The position numbers and the translations under genes were made by a program. Shown here piece by piece: positions 38,104 through 51,366 of a stretch of 64,000 nucleotides of DNA. Position 1 is the first letter of the stretch. Every line of letters starts with the position of its first letter. The notes under the pieces are model-generated. The model did not search any database. It worked only from the letters and a program-made list of their open reading frames with translations, and had not been told where the DNA came from. The stretch comes from Mycolicibacter senuensis (lineage in GTDB: Bacteria; Actinomycetota; Actinomycetes; Mycobacteriales; Mycobacteriaceae): the NCBI RefSeq assembly GCF_003284925.1, contig NZ_QMEX01000012.1, forward strand, positions 1 through 64,000. The letters are read 5' to 3'.

Positions 38104-38592
38104 GTGACCGTGAAATACCTAGCCACAGGCATCGCAGCCGCCGCGCTCGTGGCGGCAGCCGCAGCAGGTGTGACCTCGGTTGCAACCGTCACTCCGCAGC
38201 TGCAGTTGACGGTTTGGGGTGCGCCGCTGCCGCTCGAGCCGCCGGCCGCCATCCCGGCGCCCGAGCAGCTGACCGACGTGCTCAACACCCTGGCCGATCC
38301 CGGCATCCCCGCCGCCGGCAAGTCCCACCTCATCGAGGGCGGCCTCGGCCCGGTCGAGAGCAGCGTGATGGACCGCAAGATGGCCAAGGGCGTCGCCAAC
38401 GGTAAGTTCCCGCTATCGATCAGCGTGGCCAATATCGCGCCGGCCGGCCCCGGCGTGGCCACCGCGGATGTCACCGCCTCCGGACCGCAGCTGGAGCCGC
38501 GTTCGGTCAACTTGATGTTCGTCGACCAGGGCGGCTGGAAGTTGTCCAAGACATCGCTGATGACGCTGTCGCAGATGACCTCGTCCAACTGA
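38104..38592 (+). CDS. Low-molecular-weight antigen MTB12 (CFP-2) family protein
   Basis: A 162-residue secreted protein related to MTB12/CFP-2. A signal peptide ([23 protein letters not shown]) is followed by [40 protein letters not shown] and [13 protein letters not shown], all recognisable family signatures. GTG 38104 has GAAAGGA upstream. Its function is unknown; homologues are culture-filtrate antigens. It is tandem with the related lppK gene 18 bp downstream, suggesting duplication or a joint role. Confidence 0.85.
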   Translation: MTVKYLATGIAAAALVAAAAAGVTSVATVTPQLQLTVWGAPLPLEPPAAIPAPEQLTDVLNTLADPGIPAAGKSHLIEGGLGPVESSVMDRKMAKGVANGKFPLSISVANIAPAGPGVATADVTASGPQLEPRSVNLMFVDQGGWKLSKTSLMTLSQMTSSN

Positions 38593-38609
38593 CGTCGAAC
38601 TGATCGCGG

Positions 38610-39155
38610 ATGTCCCGGCAGCGCATCGCCTTGAGCACCGTGAGCACCGTCCTGGCGGCGGTGCTGGCGCTGTCGGGCTGCGCCAGCCACCCACAACCGG
38701 CGGAGCCGCCGGCCGAAATCCCGGTGACGGCGACGACAACGGTGGCGGCAGAGCCGCAGTCATCGCCGCTTCCGGCGCCCGAGACCCTCACGGACGTGCT
38801 CTACCGGTTGTCCGATCCGGAGATTCCCGGCGCCGAGAAGGTCAGCCTGATCGAGAGCGCCAAGCCCACCGACGCCGCGACCATCGACAAGTTCGCCACC
38901 GCGCTCAAAGACGGCGGGTACCTGCCGCTGAACCTCGATGCCGCCGGCATCACCTGGTCGGACCGCCACCCGGGCAACGTGACCGCCGACGTCACGGTCA
39001 ACACCGCCAACCCCGACGCCGGTGGGTTCTCGTTCCCGATGGAGTTCACGCCGCGCGACGGCGGCTGGCGACTGTCGCACGAGACCGCCAAAACGTTGCT
39101 GGCGTTCGGCAAGGCACATGCCGGCTCCACAGCGCCTCCCACGCCGACGCCGTAG
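38610..39155 (+). CDS. lppK: Lipoprotein LppK
   Basis: A 181-residue lipoprotein with signal and lipobox LSGC (Cys24). The mature domain matches the MTB12-like fold (VLYRLSDPEIPGAEKVSLIES; FPMEFTPRDGGWRLSHETAKTLL), so it is a paralogue of the upstream gene. The C-terminus is Pro/Thr-rich. The position between mpa and the DUF503 gene matches Rv2116. Location: cell envelope, lipid-anchored. Function unknown. Confidence 0.88.
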   Translation: MSRQRIALSTVSTVLAAVLALSGCASHPQPAEPPAEIPVTATTTVAAEPQSSPLPAPETLTDVLYRLSDPEIPGAEKVSLIESAKPTDAATIDKFATALKDGGYLPLNLDAAGITWSDRHPGNVTADVTVNTANPDAGGFSFPMEFTPRDGGWRLSHETAKTLLAFGKAHAGSTAPPTPTP

Positions 39156-39157
39156 CC

Positions 39158-39451
39158 ATGTGGATCGGGTGGCTGGAGTTCGACCTGCTGCTCGGTGACG
39201 TGCACTCGCTCAAGCAGAAGCGCTCGGTGGTGCGCCCGATCGTCGCGGAGTTGCGCCGCAAGTTCAATGTGTCAGCGGCCGAGACGGATTCGGTAGAGCT
39301 GCACCGGCGCAGCGGGATCGGCCTGGCCGCGGTTTCCGGGGAGCGCCGACATGTGGTCGAGGTCCTCGATGCGGTCGAGCGACTGGTGGCCGCGCGCCCG
39401 GAGATCGAGCTGCTGTCGGTGCGGCGGCGGTTGAGCCGCAGCGACGACTGA
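39158..39451 (+). CDS. DUF503 family protein (Rv2117-like)
   Basis: A 97-residue DUF503 protein: MWIGWLEFDLLLGDVHSLKQKRSVVRPIVAELRRKF is the family N-terminus (shown in part). It begins 2 bp after the lppK stop, so is in the same operon. DUF503 proteins are small ferredoxin-like-fold proteins often found beside ribosome-maturation genes; function here is unknown. Confidence 0.85.
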   Translation: MWIGWLEFDLLLGDVHSLKQKRSVVRPIVAELRRKFNVSAAETDSVELHRRSGIGLAAVSGERRHVVEVLDAVERLVAARPEIELLSVRRRLSRSDD

Positions 39452-39534
39452 GATTGTGCCGCAGGCCGATTCGGTCTTCATGTGAGGATGACCGGCTACC
39501 GTTGAGACCGATCTGACGAGGAGGCGATCAGCGG

Positions 39535-39966
39535 ATGACGAGCTGGCGCGACACCGTGTCCGAACAGGCGCAGGCGGACCTTGACGGGCTCACCGACGCC
39601 GCGGTCAACCTCGCCCTGGAAACCATCGCGGCCCGCGGCGAGTTCCTGCCTTTCGCGCTGGCGGTTTCCGTCGACGGCGAACGCCAGGTGATCGCTCCGG
39701 ACTACCCGACATCAGCGGCGGTCGTCGAACAGTTGGCGGCGCACTGGCGGGCCGTGACCGCGCTCAAGGACAGCCTGCGGGCCGCCGTCGTCGCCTTGAA
39801 CGTCACGCTGACCGATCCGCACCGCGACGGGATCGAGGTCAGTGTCGAACACCGTGAGGGCGCAGCGGTAGGGCTGATCTTCCCCTACACGACCGGCGCG
39901 GATGGCGCCGTGGAACTGCAGGCACCGTCGGCACATGCGATGAATCCGCGCCTCTGGGGGCCGTAA
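39535..39966 (+). CDS. Conserved hypothetical protein
   Basis: A 143-residue cytosolic protein. GAGGAGG lies about 9 nt before ATG 39535. Sequence shows an N-terminal helix (VSEQAQADLDGLTDAAVNLALETIAARGEF), then beta-rich segments (FALAVSVDGERQVIAPD) and a C-terminal EVSVEHREGAAVGLIFPY. No known family was recognised. Convergent with trmI. Confidence 0.65.
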   Translation: MTSWRDTVSEQAQADLDGLTDAAVNLALETIAARGEFLPFALAVSVDGERQVIAPDYPTSAAVVEQLAAHWRAVTALKDSLRAAVVALNVTLTDPHRDGIEVSVEHREGAAVGLIFPYTTGADGAVELQAPSAHAMNPRLWGP

Positions 39967-39986
39967 ACCCGACCGGGCGCGTCTGC

Positions 39987-40826
<840 letters not shown>

Positions 40827-40828
40827 TC

Positions 40829-40834
40829 ACCCTA
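40829..40834 (-). promoter_or_regulatory. -10 hexamer TAGGGT of trmI
   Basis: TAGGGT ends 8 nt before the trmI GTG, leaderless or nearly so; divergent from the nuclease promoter. Confidence 0.45.
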
Positions 40835-40871
40835 CGCAGCGTGGCAGGCGTGGGTTGTCGGAGCATGCCCG

Positions 40872-40877
40872 TAGGGT
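40872..40877 (+). promoter_or_regulatory. -10 hexamer TAGGGT of the RecB-like nuclease (leaderless)
   Basis: TAGGGT ends 7 nt before ATG 40885. Confidence 0.6.
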
Positions 40878-40884
40878 TCCGCGT

Positions 40885-41688
40885 ATGAGTAGGCCGGCGT
40901 TGTCCCCGTCGCGGGCGGCCGACTTCAAACAGTGCCCGCTGCTGTATCGGTTCCGGGCAATCGACCGGCTGTCCGAGCCGCCGTCGACGGCGCAGCTGCG
41001 CGGCACGGTGGTGCACGGCGCACTGGAGCGCCTCTACGCGCTGCCGGCCGCCCAGCGCGGTCCGGAGACGGCCCGTGAGCTGGCCGCCCCGGCCTTGGAG
41101 GAGCTGATCAGCGCCGAACCGGATCTGGCGGCCGGGCTCGATGTCGAGCAGTTGCTGGCCGAAGCGCGCAAACTGCTCAGCGGCTACTACCGGCTGGAGG
41201 ATCCACGCCGGTTCGATCCGCAGAGCTGTGAACAACGCGTCGAGGTCGAACTCGCCGACGGGACGCTGCTGCGAGGTTTCGTCGACCGCATCGACGTCGC
41301 CCCGACCGGCGGCCTGCGCGTGGTCGACTACAAGACCGGCCGGGCGCCGTCGCCGGGCAGCGCGTCGGCCCAGTCGAAGGCGCTGTTCCAGATGAAGTTC
41401 TATGCGGTGGCGCTGCTGCGGTCACGCGGGGTGCTTCCGGCCCAGCTGCGGCTGATCTACCTGGCCGACGGGCAGTTGCTGGACTACTCACCCGATCACG
41501 CGGAGCTGCTGCGCTTCGAGAAGATTCTGATCGCGATCTGGCGTGCAATCCAAACTGCCGGTGCCACAGGTGATTTCCGGCCGAACCCGTCGCGGTTGTG
41601 CGATTGGTGCGCGCACCGCGCGTTGTGTCCGGCGTTCGGCGGGACCCCGCCGGCCTATCCCGGCTGGCCGATGGACGGCGCCGCGTGA
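40885..41688 (+). CDS. RecB family Fe-S exonuclease-like protein (Rv2119)
   Basis: A 267-residue stand-alone PD-(D/E)XK nuclease of the Cas4/AddB-like group. The nuclease core is visible (LLRGFVDRIDVA...LRVVDYKTGRAP). Four cysteines suitable for a 4Fe-4S cluster are one N-terminal (FKQCPLL) and three C-terminal (LCDWCAHRALC). It probably processes DNA ends in repair. ATG 40885 is supported by the leaderless promoter; the longer frame to 40765 overlaps trmI. Confidence 0.88.
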   Translation: MSRPALSPSRAADFKQCPLLYRFRAIDRLSEPPSTAQLRGTVVHGALERLYALPAAQRGPETARELAAPALEELISAEPDLAAGLDVEQLLAEARKLLSGYYRLEDPRRFDPQSCEQRVEVELADGTLLRGFVDRIDVAPTGGLRVVDYKTGRAPSPGSASAQSKALFQMKFYAVALLRSRGVLPAQLRLIYLADGQLLDYSPDHAELLRFEKILIAIWRAIQTAGATGDFRPNPSRLCDWCAHRALCPAFGGTPPAYPGWPMDGAA

Positions 41689-41727
41689 ACGGCCGCTCGG
41701 TGCTGCAGCGGCGCTGAACGTCTCAGC

Positions 41728-42210
41728 TCACAGCACCGCGGTGTAAGCGGCGATCGCGATGCCGCCCAGTACCGCGACACTGTCTTCCAGCAGCGCGATC
41801 GGCAGGTCGCGCCCGCCACTGACGGCGACCAAGCGCTGCCGCAGGGCAAAACCGACCAACGTGCCGATCACCGCGCCGATCATGCCCGCGCCCAGTGCCG
41901 TCCAGGTGTAGTTCCAGGCCGTGCCGAGCACCGCACCGGCGAACCCGCCCAACACGATCCGAGCGGTGAACGGCAGCGGCATGGTGCGGTTGGGGGTCTT
42001 GGGCAATTGATCGGTGACCAGTTCACCAACCGCCAGCACCGTCAGGATGGTGACGGTCGCCGGGTGGCTCAACCACTGAGCCCAGGTGCCGTCCAGGTTG
42101 ATCCAGTGCAGTGCGGCCGCCCAGGCCATGACGGCCGGTGCGGTCAGCGCACGCAGTCCGGCGACGACACCGATCAACAGCGCGAGGAGCAGCACGAGGA
42201 AATGCGTCAC
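41728..42210 (-). CDS. DUF4126 family membrane protein (Rv2120c-like)
   Basis: A 160-residue protein with four to five membrane helices. DUF4126 signatures include GVVAGLRALTAPAVMAWAA and GELVTDQLPKTPNRT. AGGAGG lies just before GTG 42210. Function unknown. It is followed on the same strand by nothing close (39 bp gap to the nuclease, which is convergent). Confidence 0.85.
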   Translation of the reverse strand: MTHFLVLLLALLIGVVAGLRALTAPAVMAWAAALHWINLDGTWAQWLSHPATVTILTVLAVGELVTDQLPKTPNRTMPLPFTARIVLGGFAGAVLGTAWNYTWTALGAGMIGAVIGTLVGFALRQRLVAVSGGRDLPIALLEDSVAVLGGIAIAAYTAVL

Positions 42211-42269
42211 GAGAGCCTCCTAGATTCTCCCGGACGCTAACACGTCGACAACTCCCCGACCTGCACTGA

Positions 42270-43130
42270 TCAAAATCGGCAGAATCTGATGTCCGAGGCG
42301 AGGATGGCCTTGGCTCCGATGGCGGCCAGTTCGTCCATGATCGCGTTGACCTGGCGGCGCGGCACCAGCGCGCGGACCGCGATCCAGTCCGGCTCGGCCA
42401 GCGGAGCGATGGTCGGTGACTCCAGGCCGGGGGTGATCGCGGCGGCCTGCTCAAGAGCCGCCCGCGGACAGTTGTAGTCCAGCATCAGGTACTGCTGGCC
42501 GAAGACCACGCCGCGCATCCGGCCCGCCAGCTGATCGCGGGCTGCGGCCGTCTGTTGGCTGCGGCCGTTCGGTTTGGCGGCCTCGATGAGCACCGCCTCC
42601 GAATCGCACAGTGTCTCACCGAAAGCCACCAGGTCGTGCTGGCGCAACGTGCGGCCCGACCCGACCACGTCGGCGATCGCGTCGGCCACCCCGAGCTGTA
42701 TCGAGATCTCCACCGCGCCGTCCAGACGGATGACAGTCGCCTCGATTCCCTTGGCCGCCAGGTCTTTCCGAACGAGATTGGGATAAGCGGTGGCGATCCG
42801 CTTGCCGGCCAGATCCGCCACGGTCCAGTCCCGTCCGGCCGGGGCGGCGTAGCGGAACCGCGACGAGCCGAATCCCAACGCCAGCCGTTCGCTCACCGGC
42901 GCAGTCGATTCCAGGGCTAGGTCCCGGCCGGTGACCCCCAGATCCAGCTCCCCCGACCCGACGTAGATGGCGATGTCTTTGGGCCGCAGAAAGAAAAACT
43001 CCACCTTGTTCGACGGATCCAGGACCGTCAGGTCCTTGGCGTCGGTGCGGCTGCGGTAGCCGGCCTCCGCCAGCATCGCCGCGGCGGACTCACTGAGCGC
43101 TCCCTTGTTGGGAACCGCGACACGCAACAT
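42270..43130 (-). CDS. hisG: ATP phosphoribosyltransferase (long form)
   Basis: HisG catalyses the first step of histidine synthesis, joining ATP and PRPP. At 286 residues it is the long form, with a C-terminal ACT-like regulatory domain for histidine feedback. It starts [16 protein letters not shown]; the PRPP loop region reads [18 protein letters not shown]. It begins 2 bp downstream of hisE, the usual actinobacterial pair. Confidence 0.96.
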   Translation of the reverse strand: MLRVAVPNKGALSESAAAMLAEAGYRSRTDAKDLTVLDPSNKVEFFFLRPKDIAIYVGSGELDLGVTGRDLALESTAPVSERLALGFGSSRFRYAAPAGRDWTVADLAGKRIATAYPNLVRKDLAAKGIEATVIRLDGAVEISIQLGVADAIADVVGSGRTLRQHDLVAFGETLCDSEAVLIEAAKPNGRSQQTAAARDQLAGRMRGVVFGQQYLMLDYNCPRAALEQAAAITPGLESPTIAPLAEPDWIAVRALVPRRQVNAIMDELAAIGAKAILASDIRFCRF

Positions 43131-43132
43131 GG

Positions 43133-43414
43133 TCACAACTTCCGGTACACGTCGGACAACGTCAGCCCGCGCGAGATCATCAGCACCTGGGTCCAATACA
43201 GCAGCTGACTGATCTCGCCGGCCAGCGCGTCATCGGACTCGTGCTCGGCGGCCAGCCACACCTCGCCGGCCTCCTCCAGAATCTTCTTGCCGATGGTGTG
43301 CACCCCGGCGTCCAGCGCGGCGACGGTGGCGCTGCCGGCCGGTCGGGTGGCGGCGCGCTCACCGAGCTCGGCGAACAGCTCCTCGAAGGTCTTCACGAGC
43401 AGGGATTGTTTCAT
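43133..43414 (-). CDS. hisE: Phosphoribosyl-ATP pyrophosphatase
   Basis: A 93-residue MazG-like all-alpha hydrolase for the second step of histidine synthesis. It shows [19 protein letters not shown], carrying the EExxE metal site, and ends DVYRKL. It is directly upstream of hisG, so the two are cotranscribed. Confidence 0.95.
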   Translation of the reverse strand: MKQSLLVKTFEELFAELGERAATRPAGSATVAALDAGVHTIGKKILEEAGEVWLAAEHESDDALAGEISQLLYWTQVLMISRGLTLSDVYRKL

Positions 43415-43467
43415 GCCCGGTCACGGGCAGTCACGGCAGTTTCGCCCGTGGTGGTTGCGGTGCCCGG

Positions 43468-43527
43468 GCGAGCGTGCACAGCTGCACAGTTTTTACGGCG
43501 TGTCGGCGGGCAGACGCGCACGCTCGC
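43468..43527. repeat. About 60-bp palindromic dispersed repeat, copy B
   Basis: A second copy of the element at 36052-36112, with better arms (GCGAGCGTGC and GCACGCTCGC) and the same core CGGCGTGTCGGCG. It overlaps the 3' end of the HAD gene: the last 11 codons, RERARLPADTP, and the stop are repeat sequence. Confidence 0.8.
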
Positions 43528-44200
43528 GGGGGGCAGCGAGTCGGGTGTAGATCTCGTGCAGGTCCGCCGGCCCGAGCCCGGCCAACGACCCCACCTGGTG
43601 ACGCATCGCACCGGGCGGCACCGGTATCGCGTTGGGTACCACCAGCACCGCACAACCGGCCAGTTCGGCCGAGGCGGCGCCGGTCGGCGAGTCCTCCACG
43701 GCCAGACACTCGCGCGGATCCAGCTCCAGCAGCTCGACCGCCCGCAGGTAGGGATCCGGCGCCGGCTTACCCCGGCCCACCTCGTCACCGCAGACCACCG
43801 CATCGAAATAGTGCCGGCCGATGGTGTTCAGCGCCCGCTCGGCCAGCAGCCGCGGGGTGTTGGTGACCAGCGCCATGGGCACGGCCGCCGCCGCGAGTCC
43901 CTCCAGCAACTCCTGGGCGCCGTCGCACCAGGGCAGGGCCGCATCGAACAACTCGGCGGTGTAGTCGTGCATCCAGGCCGCCGAGGCGGCCATCGCCGCC
44001 GGGTCGGGTGTCAGGCCCAGGTCGTCGTAGACGATGCGGATGTTGTCGGCCGCGCTGCCACCGACCGTGGCCGCCCGCACCTGGGGTGTCAGCACCCCGC
44101 CGAGGCGGTCGTAGAGCGCATCCATCGCGACATCCCAGAGCTTCTCGGAATCGACCAGGGTGCCGTCCATGTCGCACAGCACCGCGCGCAACTCACCCAT
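43493..44200 (-). CDS. HAD superfamily phosphatase (beta-phosphoglucomutase-like)
   Basis: A 235-residue HAD hydrolase, subfamily IA. Motif I is LCDMDGTLVDSEKLWD (DxDGT), motif II lies in PMALVTNTPR, motif III K in VGRGKPAPDPYL and motif IV in CLAVEDSPTG. The helical cap fits a phosphosugar phosphatase or mutase; the substrate is unknown. The C-terminal 11 residues come from a dispersed repeat. It lies 19 bp downstream of metH on the same strand. Confidence 0.85.
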   Translation of the reverse strand: MGELRAVLCDMDGTLVDSEKLWDVAMDALYDRLGGVLTPQVRAATVGGSAADNIRIVYDDLGLTPDPAAMAASAAWMHDYTAELFDAALPWCDGAQELLEGLAAAAVPMALVTNTPRLLAERALNTIGRHYFDAVVCGDEVGRGKPAPDPYLRAVELLELDPRECLAVEDSPTGAASAELAGCAVLVVPNAIPVPPGAMRHQVGSLAGLGPADLHEIYTRLAAPRERARLPADTP

Positions 44201-44219
44201 CAGGGCAGCACCTCAGGAC

Positions 44220-47945
<3,726 letters not shown>

Positions 47946-48044
47946 GCGGGTCCCTTCCATGACGGAAGGCGTCCTTGACTCCGTCGAGCGTGGCGGCCAC
48001 CGGCGGGAACCGGCGAACCGTTGCAACGCCTCTCGACGCCGAAA

Positions 48045-48050
48045 AGTCTA
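48045..48050 (-). promoter_or_regulatory. -10 hexamer TAGACT of metH
   Basis: TAGACT followed by a T-run would start transcription near 48038, leaving a 5' UTR of about 92 nt with no recognised riboswitch. Confidence 0.4.
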
Positions 48051-48136
48051 CTTGCTCACCCGCCATAGGGACGAATCCCCCGGCGACCGAGCCGACTCAG
48101 CCGCTCCGGTAGGGCCCGTGATCTCCGCACAGGCCT

Positions 48137-48142
48137 TACCCT
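48137..48142 (+). promoter_or_regulatory. -10 hexamer TACCCT of the PAC2 gene (leaderless)
   Basis: TACCCT ends 6 nt before GTG 48149. Confidence 0.6.
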
Positions 48143-48148
48143 GGCGGT

Positions 48149-49015
48149 GTGACCCGACCGGATGACGGCACCGCGCTTCCCGACCTGCACGACACCATCG
48201 TGGTGGCCGCTTTCGAGGGCTGGAATGATGCCGGCGACGCCGCCAGCGACGCGGTGCAGCACCTGCACGACATCTGGGACGCCCGGCTGATCGTCGACAT
48301 CGACGACGAGGCGTACTACGACTACCAGGTGAACCGGCCGGTGATCCGGCAGCTCGACGGTGTCACCCGTGAACTGGTGTGGCCGTCGATGCGGGTCTCG
48401 CACTGCCGGCCACCGGGCAGCGACCGCGACATCGTGCTGATGCACGGCGTCGAGCCCAACATGCGCTGGCGGACGTTCTGCGCCCAGCTGCTGGCGGTCA
48501 TCGAGCAACTCGACGTCAACACCGTGGTGATCCTGGGCGCGCTGCTGGCCGACACCCCGCACACCCGGCCGGTGCCGGTCTCCGGGGCGGCCTACTCGCC
48601 GGAGTCGGCCACCCGATTCGGTCTGACCGAGACCCGCTACGAGGGCCCGACCGGGATCACCGGGGTGTTTCAGGACGCGTGCGTGGCGGCCGGGATTCCG
48701 GCGGTGACGTTCTGGGCGGCGGTGCCGCACTATGTCTCGCAGCCGCCCAATCCCAAGGCGACGGTCGCACTGCTGCGCCGCGTCGAGGACGCCCTGGACA
48801 TCGAGGTGCCGCTGGGCGATCTGCCGGCGCAAGCCGAGGAGTGGGAGCTGGCGGTCACCGAGATGGCCAGCGAGGACGAGGAGATCGCCGACTACGTCAC
48901 CTCGCTGGAGGAGCGCGGCGACGCCGAGGTCGACATGACCGATGCGCTCAACAAGATCGACGGCGACGCGCTGGCCGCGGAGTTCGAGCGCTACCTGCGC
49001 CGCCGGCGGCGCTGA
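48149..49015 (+). CDS. PAC2 family protein (Rv2125-like)
   Basis: A 288-residue PAC2 protein, the family of proteasome-assembly-chaperone-like folds. Visible features: VVAAFEGWNDAGDAASDAV, VNTVVILGALLADTPHTRPV, TGITGVFQDACVAAGIPAV, and an acidic helical C-terminus. Other actinobacterial members exist in genomes with proteasomes, but a chaperone role is unproven. Divergent from metH. Confidence 0.85.
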   Translation: MTRPDDGTALPDLHDTIVVAAFEGWNDAGDAASDAVQHLHDIWDARLIVDIDDEAYYDYQVNRPVIRQLDGVTRELVWPSMRVSHCRPPGSDRDIVLMHGVEPNMRWRTFCAQLLAVIEQLDVNTVVILGALLADTPHTRPVPVSGAAYSPESATRFGLTETRYEGPTGITGVFQDACVAAGIPAVTFWAAVPHYVSQPPNPKATVALLRRVEDALDIEVPLGDLPAQAEEWELAVTEMASEDEEIADYVTSLEERGDAEVDMTDALNKIDGDALAAEFERYLRRRRR

Positions 49016-49027
49016 CCCAGTTCGGCC

Positions 49028-49903
49028 CTACTTTTCTATGGCCTCGTTGTAGGCGCTGGTGGAACGGCCCAGCGCGGCGACCTCGGCGTCCATCCGCGGC
49101 AGCATTTCGGCGGCCACCTTGCCGATCTGGCCCTCCGCGACCCCGCTGGACAGCAGCGGCTTGAGCCAGCGGAACAGCCCCACCCAGCGCGGGCAGTAGA
49201 CCCGGGTGCGACGGTTCTCGATGCCGTCGACGAACGCGTCGACGCATTCGGCCACCGACGTGGTCTTGTTCAGCGGCCAGGGCAGCTTGGCCAGCAACTC
49301 ACCGAAGGTCGACAGGTCGGACTTGGTGTCGCGCACCAGCGCGGTGTCGATCCAGGACATGTGCGCCGAGCCGACGGTCACCCCGAGGTGGGCGACCTCC
49401 AGGCGCAACGCGTTGGCCAGGTGCTCGACACCGGCCTTGGATGCGTCGTAGGGGATCATGCCCGGCGCAGCGGCGAACGCCGCCAGCGACGACACGATCA
49501 GCACATAGCCGCGGCGCTCGACGATGGCCGGCAGCGTGGCCCGCACCGTGTTGAACACCCCCACCAGGTTGACGTCGATCACCCGCCGGAACGCCTCCGG
49601 GTCGACGGCCAGCAGCGAGCCGTAGCTGGCGATGCCGGCGTTGGCGACCACGGTGTCGATCCGTCCGAACCGCTCGACGGCCGCATCGGCGGCGGCCTGC
49701 ATGGCGTCCAGGTCGCGGACATCGGCGGCCACGGTCAGCACCCGGTCACCGCCGAGTTCGTCGGCGAACGCCGTGAGCTGGGCCTGGTCCAGGTCGGTCA
49801 GCACCAGTTTGGCGCCCTGAGCGTGCAGCCGGCGGGCCGTGTCGGCGCCGATACCGTGCGCACCGCCGGTGATGAAGATGACTTGGGAGTGAATCGCAAC
49901 CAT
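49028..49903 (-). CDS. Short-chain dehydrogenase/reductase (Rv2129c-like)
   Basis: A 291-residue classical SDR. Cofactor motif TGGAHGIG, NAG motif VVANAGIAS, and catalytic Ser-Tyr-Lys in VSSLAAF...PYDASKAG. The C-terminal 70 residues extend beyond the minimal SDR fold and include a hydrophobic segment, as in membrane-associated mycobacterial SDRs. ATG 49903 has TAGTTT 6 nt upstream. Substrate unknown. Confidence 0.88.
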   Translation of the reverse strand: MVAIHSQVIFITGGAHGIGADTARRLHAQGAKLVLTDLDQAQLTAFADELGGDRVLTVAADVRDLDAMQAAADAAVERFGRIDTVVANAGIASYGSLLAVDPEAFRRVIDVNLVGVFNTVRATLPAIVERRGYVLIVSSLAAFAAAPGMIPYDASKAGVEHLANALRLEVAHLGVTVGSAHMSWIDTALVRDTKSDLSTFGELLAKLPWPLNKTTSVAECVDAFVDGIENRRTRVYCPRWVGLFRWLKPLLSSGVAEGQIGKVAAEMLPRMDAEVAALGRSTSAYNEAIEK

Positions 49904-49909
49904 GCGGCC

Positions 49910-49915
49910 AAACTA
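49910..49915 (-). promoter_or_regulatory. -10 hexamer TAGTTT of the SDR gene (leaderless)
   Basis: TAGTTT ends 6 nt before ATG 49903. Confidence 0.55.
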
Positions 49916-49932
49916 CTCCCGGCGCAGCTGGG

Positions 49933-51168
49933 TCAGAGCGCCACACCCAGCAGGGCGTCGACCGCGGTGGCCACCAGCCGCGGGGTGGCGGTGTCGTGAC
50001 CGCCGTACTCCAGTGCGTCGGTGGCCCAACCGTCCAGCGCCGCAAGCGCCTTCACCGTGTCCAGGTCGTCGGCGAGGTAGCGGCGCAGCCGGGCGATCAC
50101 GTCGTCGGCGGCCGGGCCGGCCGGCAGGGTGGTCGCGGCGCGCCAGCGGGCCAGCCGCGCCTCGGCCTCCCGCAGGATCGCGTCGTCCCAGAACCGGTCG
50201 CTGCGGTAGTGGCCGGCCAGCAGACCCAGCCTGATCGCCGCCGGCTCCACACCCTGAGCGCGCAGTTTGGACACCAGCACCAGGTTGCCGAGGCTCTTGG
50301 ACATCTTGTGTCCGTCCCAGCCGATCATCCCGGTATGCACGTAGTGGCGGGCGAAACGCCGCTCCCCGGTGAGCGATTCGGCGTGCGCGGCGGAGAACTC
50401 GTGGTGCGGGAAGATCAGGTCGGACCCGCCGCCCTGGATGTCGATCCCGCTGCCGATCCGGCTCAACGCGATCGCGGCGCACTCGACGTGCCAGCCGGGC
50501 CGTCCGGCGCCAAACGGCGCGGGCCAGCTGGGTTCGCCCGGCCGGGCGGCGCGCCACAGCAGGGCATCCAGCGGATCGGTCTTGCCGGCCCGGTCCGGAT
50601 CTCCGCCGCGCTCGCCGAACAGTTCCAGCATGGTGGCGCGGTCGAGACCCGATTCGTAGCCGAACTGTTCGGTGGCGTCGGCGCGGAAATAGACGTCCGG
50701 GTGTTCGCCGTCGACGACATAGGCCGACCCGGAGGCCAGCATTTTCTCGACCACCTCGACGACCTCGTCGATCGCCTCGCTGGCAGCAACGTAGTGCTGG
50801 GGCGGCAGCACCCGCAGCGCGGTCATGTCCGCCGCGAACAGCTCGACCTGATCGGCCGCCAACAGCTGCCAGTCCACACCGTCACGGTCGGCACGTTCGA
50901 GCAGCGGGTCATCGACGTCGGTGACGTTCTGCACGTAGTCCACCGGGTGGCCGGCGTCGAGCCAGAGCCGGTGAATCAGGTCGAAGACCAGATAGGTGGC
51001 GGCGTGACCCAGATGGGTGGCGTCATAAGGGGTGATGCCGCAGACGTACATGGTGGCCGTCGGGCCCGGCGACACCGGGCGGACCTGCCGGTCGGCGGTG
51101 TCGTACAGACGCAGCGCCGGGCCGTGCCCGGGCAGGGCCGGAACGGCCGGCGCGGACCACGATTGCAT
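49933..51168 (-). CDS. mshC: Mycothiol ligase (Cys:GlcN-Ins ligase)
   Basis: MshC joins cysteine to glucosaminyl-inositol in mycothiol synthesis, using ATP. At 411 residues it is a class I CysRS relative: HIGH-type motif [19 protein letters not shown] motif [10 protein letters not shown], and zinc ligands in [10 protein letters not shown] and [11 protein letters not shown]. It lacks a full anticodon domain, separating it from CysS. TACAGT 7 nt upstream supports ATG 51168. It is downstream of cysQ, with a repeat array between them. Confidence 0.95.
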   Translation of the reverse strand: MQSWSAPAVPALPGHGPALRLYDTADRQVRPVSPGPTATMYVCGITPYDATHLGHAATYLVFDLIHRLWLDAGHPVDYVQNVTDVDDPLLERADRDGVDWQLLAADQVELFAADMTALRVLPPQHYVAASEAIDEVVEVVEKMLASGSAYVVDGEHPDVYFRADATEQFGYESGLDRATMLELFGERGGDPDRAGKTDPLDALLWRAARPGEPSWPAPFGAGRPGWHVECAAIALSRIGSGIDIQGGGSDLIFPHHEFSAAHAESLTGERRFARHYVHTGMIGWDGHKMSKSLGNLVLVSKLRAQGVEPAAIRLGLLAGHYRSDRFWDDAILREAEARLARWRAATTLPAGPAADDVIARLRRYLADDLDTVKALAALDGWATDALEYGGHDTATPRLVATAVDALLGVAL

Positions 51169-51175
51169 GCCCTCG

Positions 51176-51181
51176 ACTGTA
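51176..51181 (-). promoter_or_regulatory. -10 hexamer TACAGT of mshC (leaderless)
   Basis: TACAGT ends 7 nt before the mshC ATG and directly abuts the repeat array, so mshC can be transcribed separately from cysQ. Confidence 0.55.
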
Positions 51182-51187
51182 AGGCCC

Positions 51188-51366
51188 GGCGGTTTAGCGA
51201 GGCTCGCCGGAGGCGAGGTGAAGCTGGAACCGCCGCATCAACACCGCGGTTTAGCGAGGCTCGCCGGAGGCGAGGTGAAGCTGGAACCGCCGCATCAACA
51301 CCGCGGTTTAGCGAGGCTCGCCGGAGGCGAGGTGAAGCTGGAACCGCGGAATCAACACCGCGGTCA
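51188..51366. repeat. 57-bp tandem repeat, three copies plus a partial, between cysQ and mshC
   Basis: Units begin GGTTTAGCGAGGCTCG at 51191, 51248 and 51305, a strict 57-bp period, with a partial start of a fourth near 51362. The third unit is altered at its end (CCGCGGAATC instead of CCGCCGCATC). The array fills the space from the mshC promoter to the cysQ stop, and the minus-strand frame runs through it without stops. Related to the array at 18470. Confidence 0.9.

Noticed and set aside
47946-48148. Cobalamin or SAM riboswitch upstream of metH
   Set aside because: No B12-box or recognisable SAM-riboswitch core was found in the 203-bp region on either strand.
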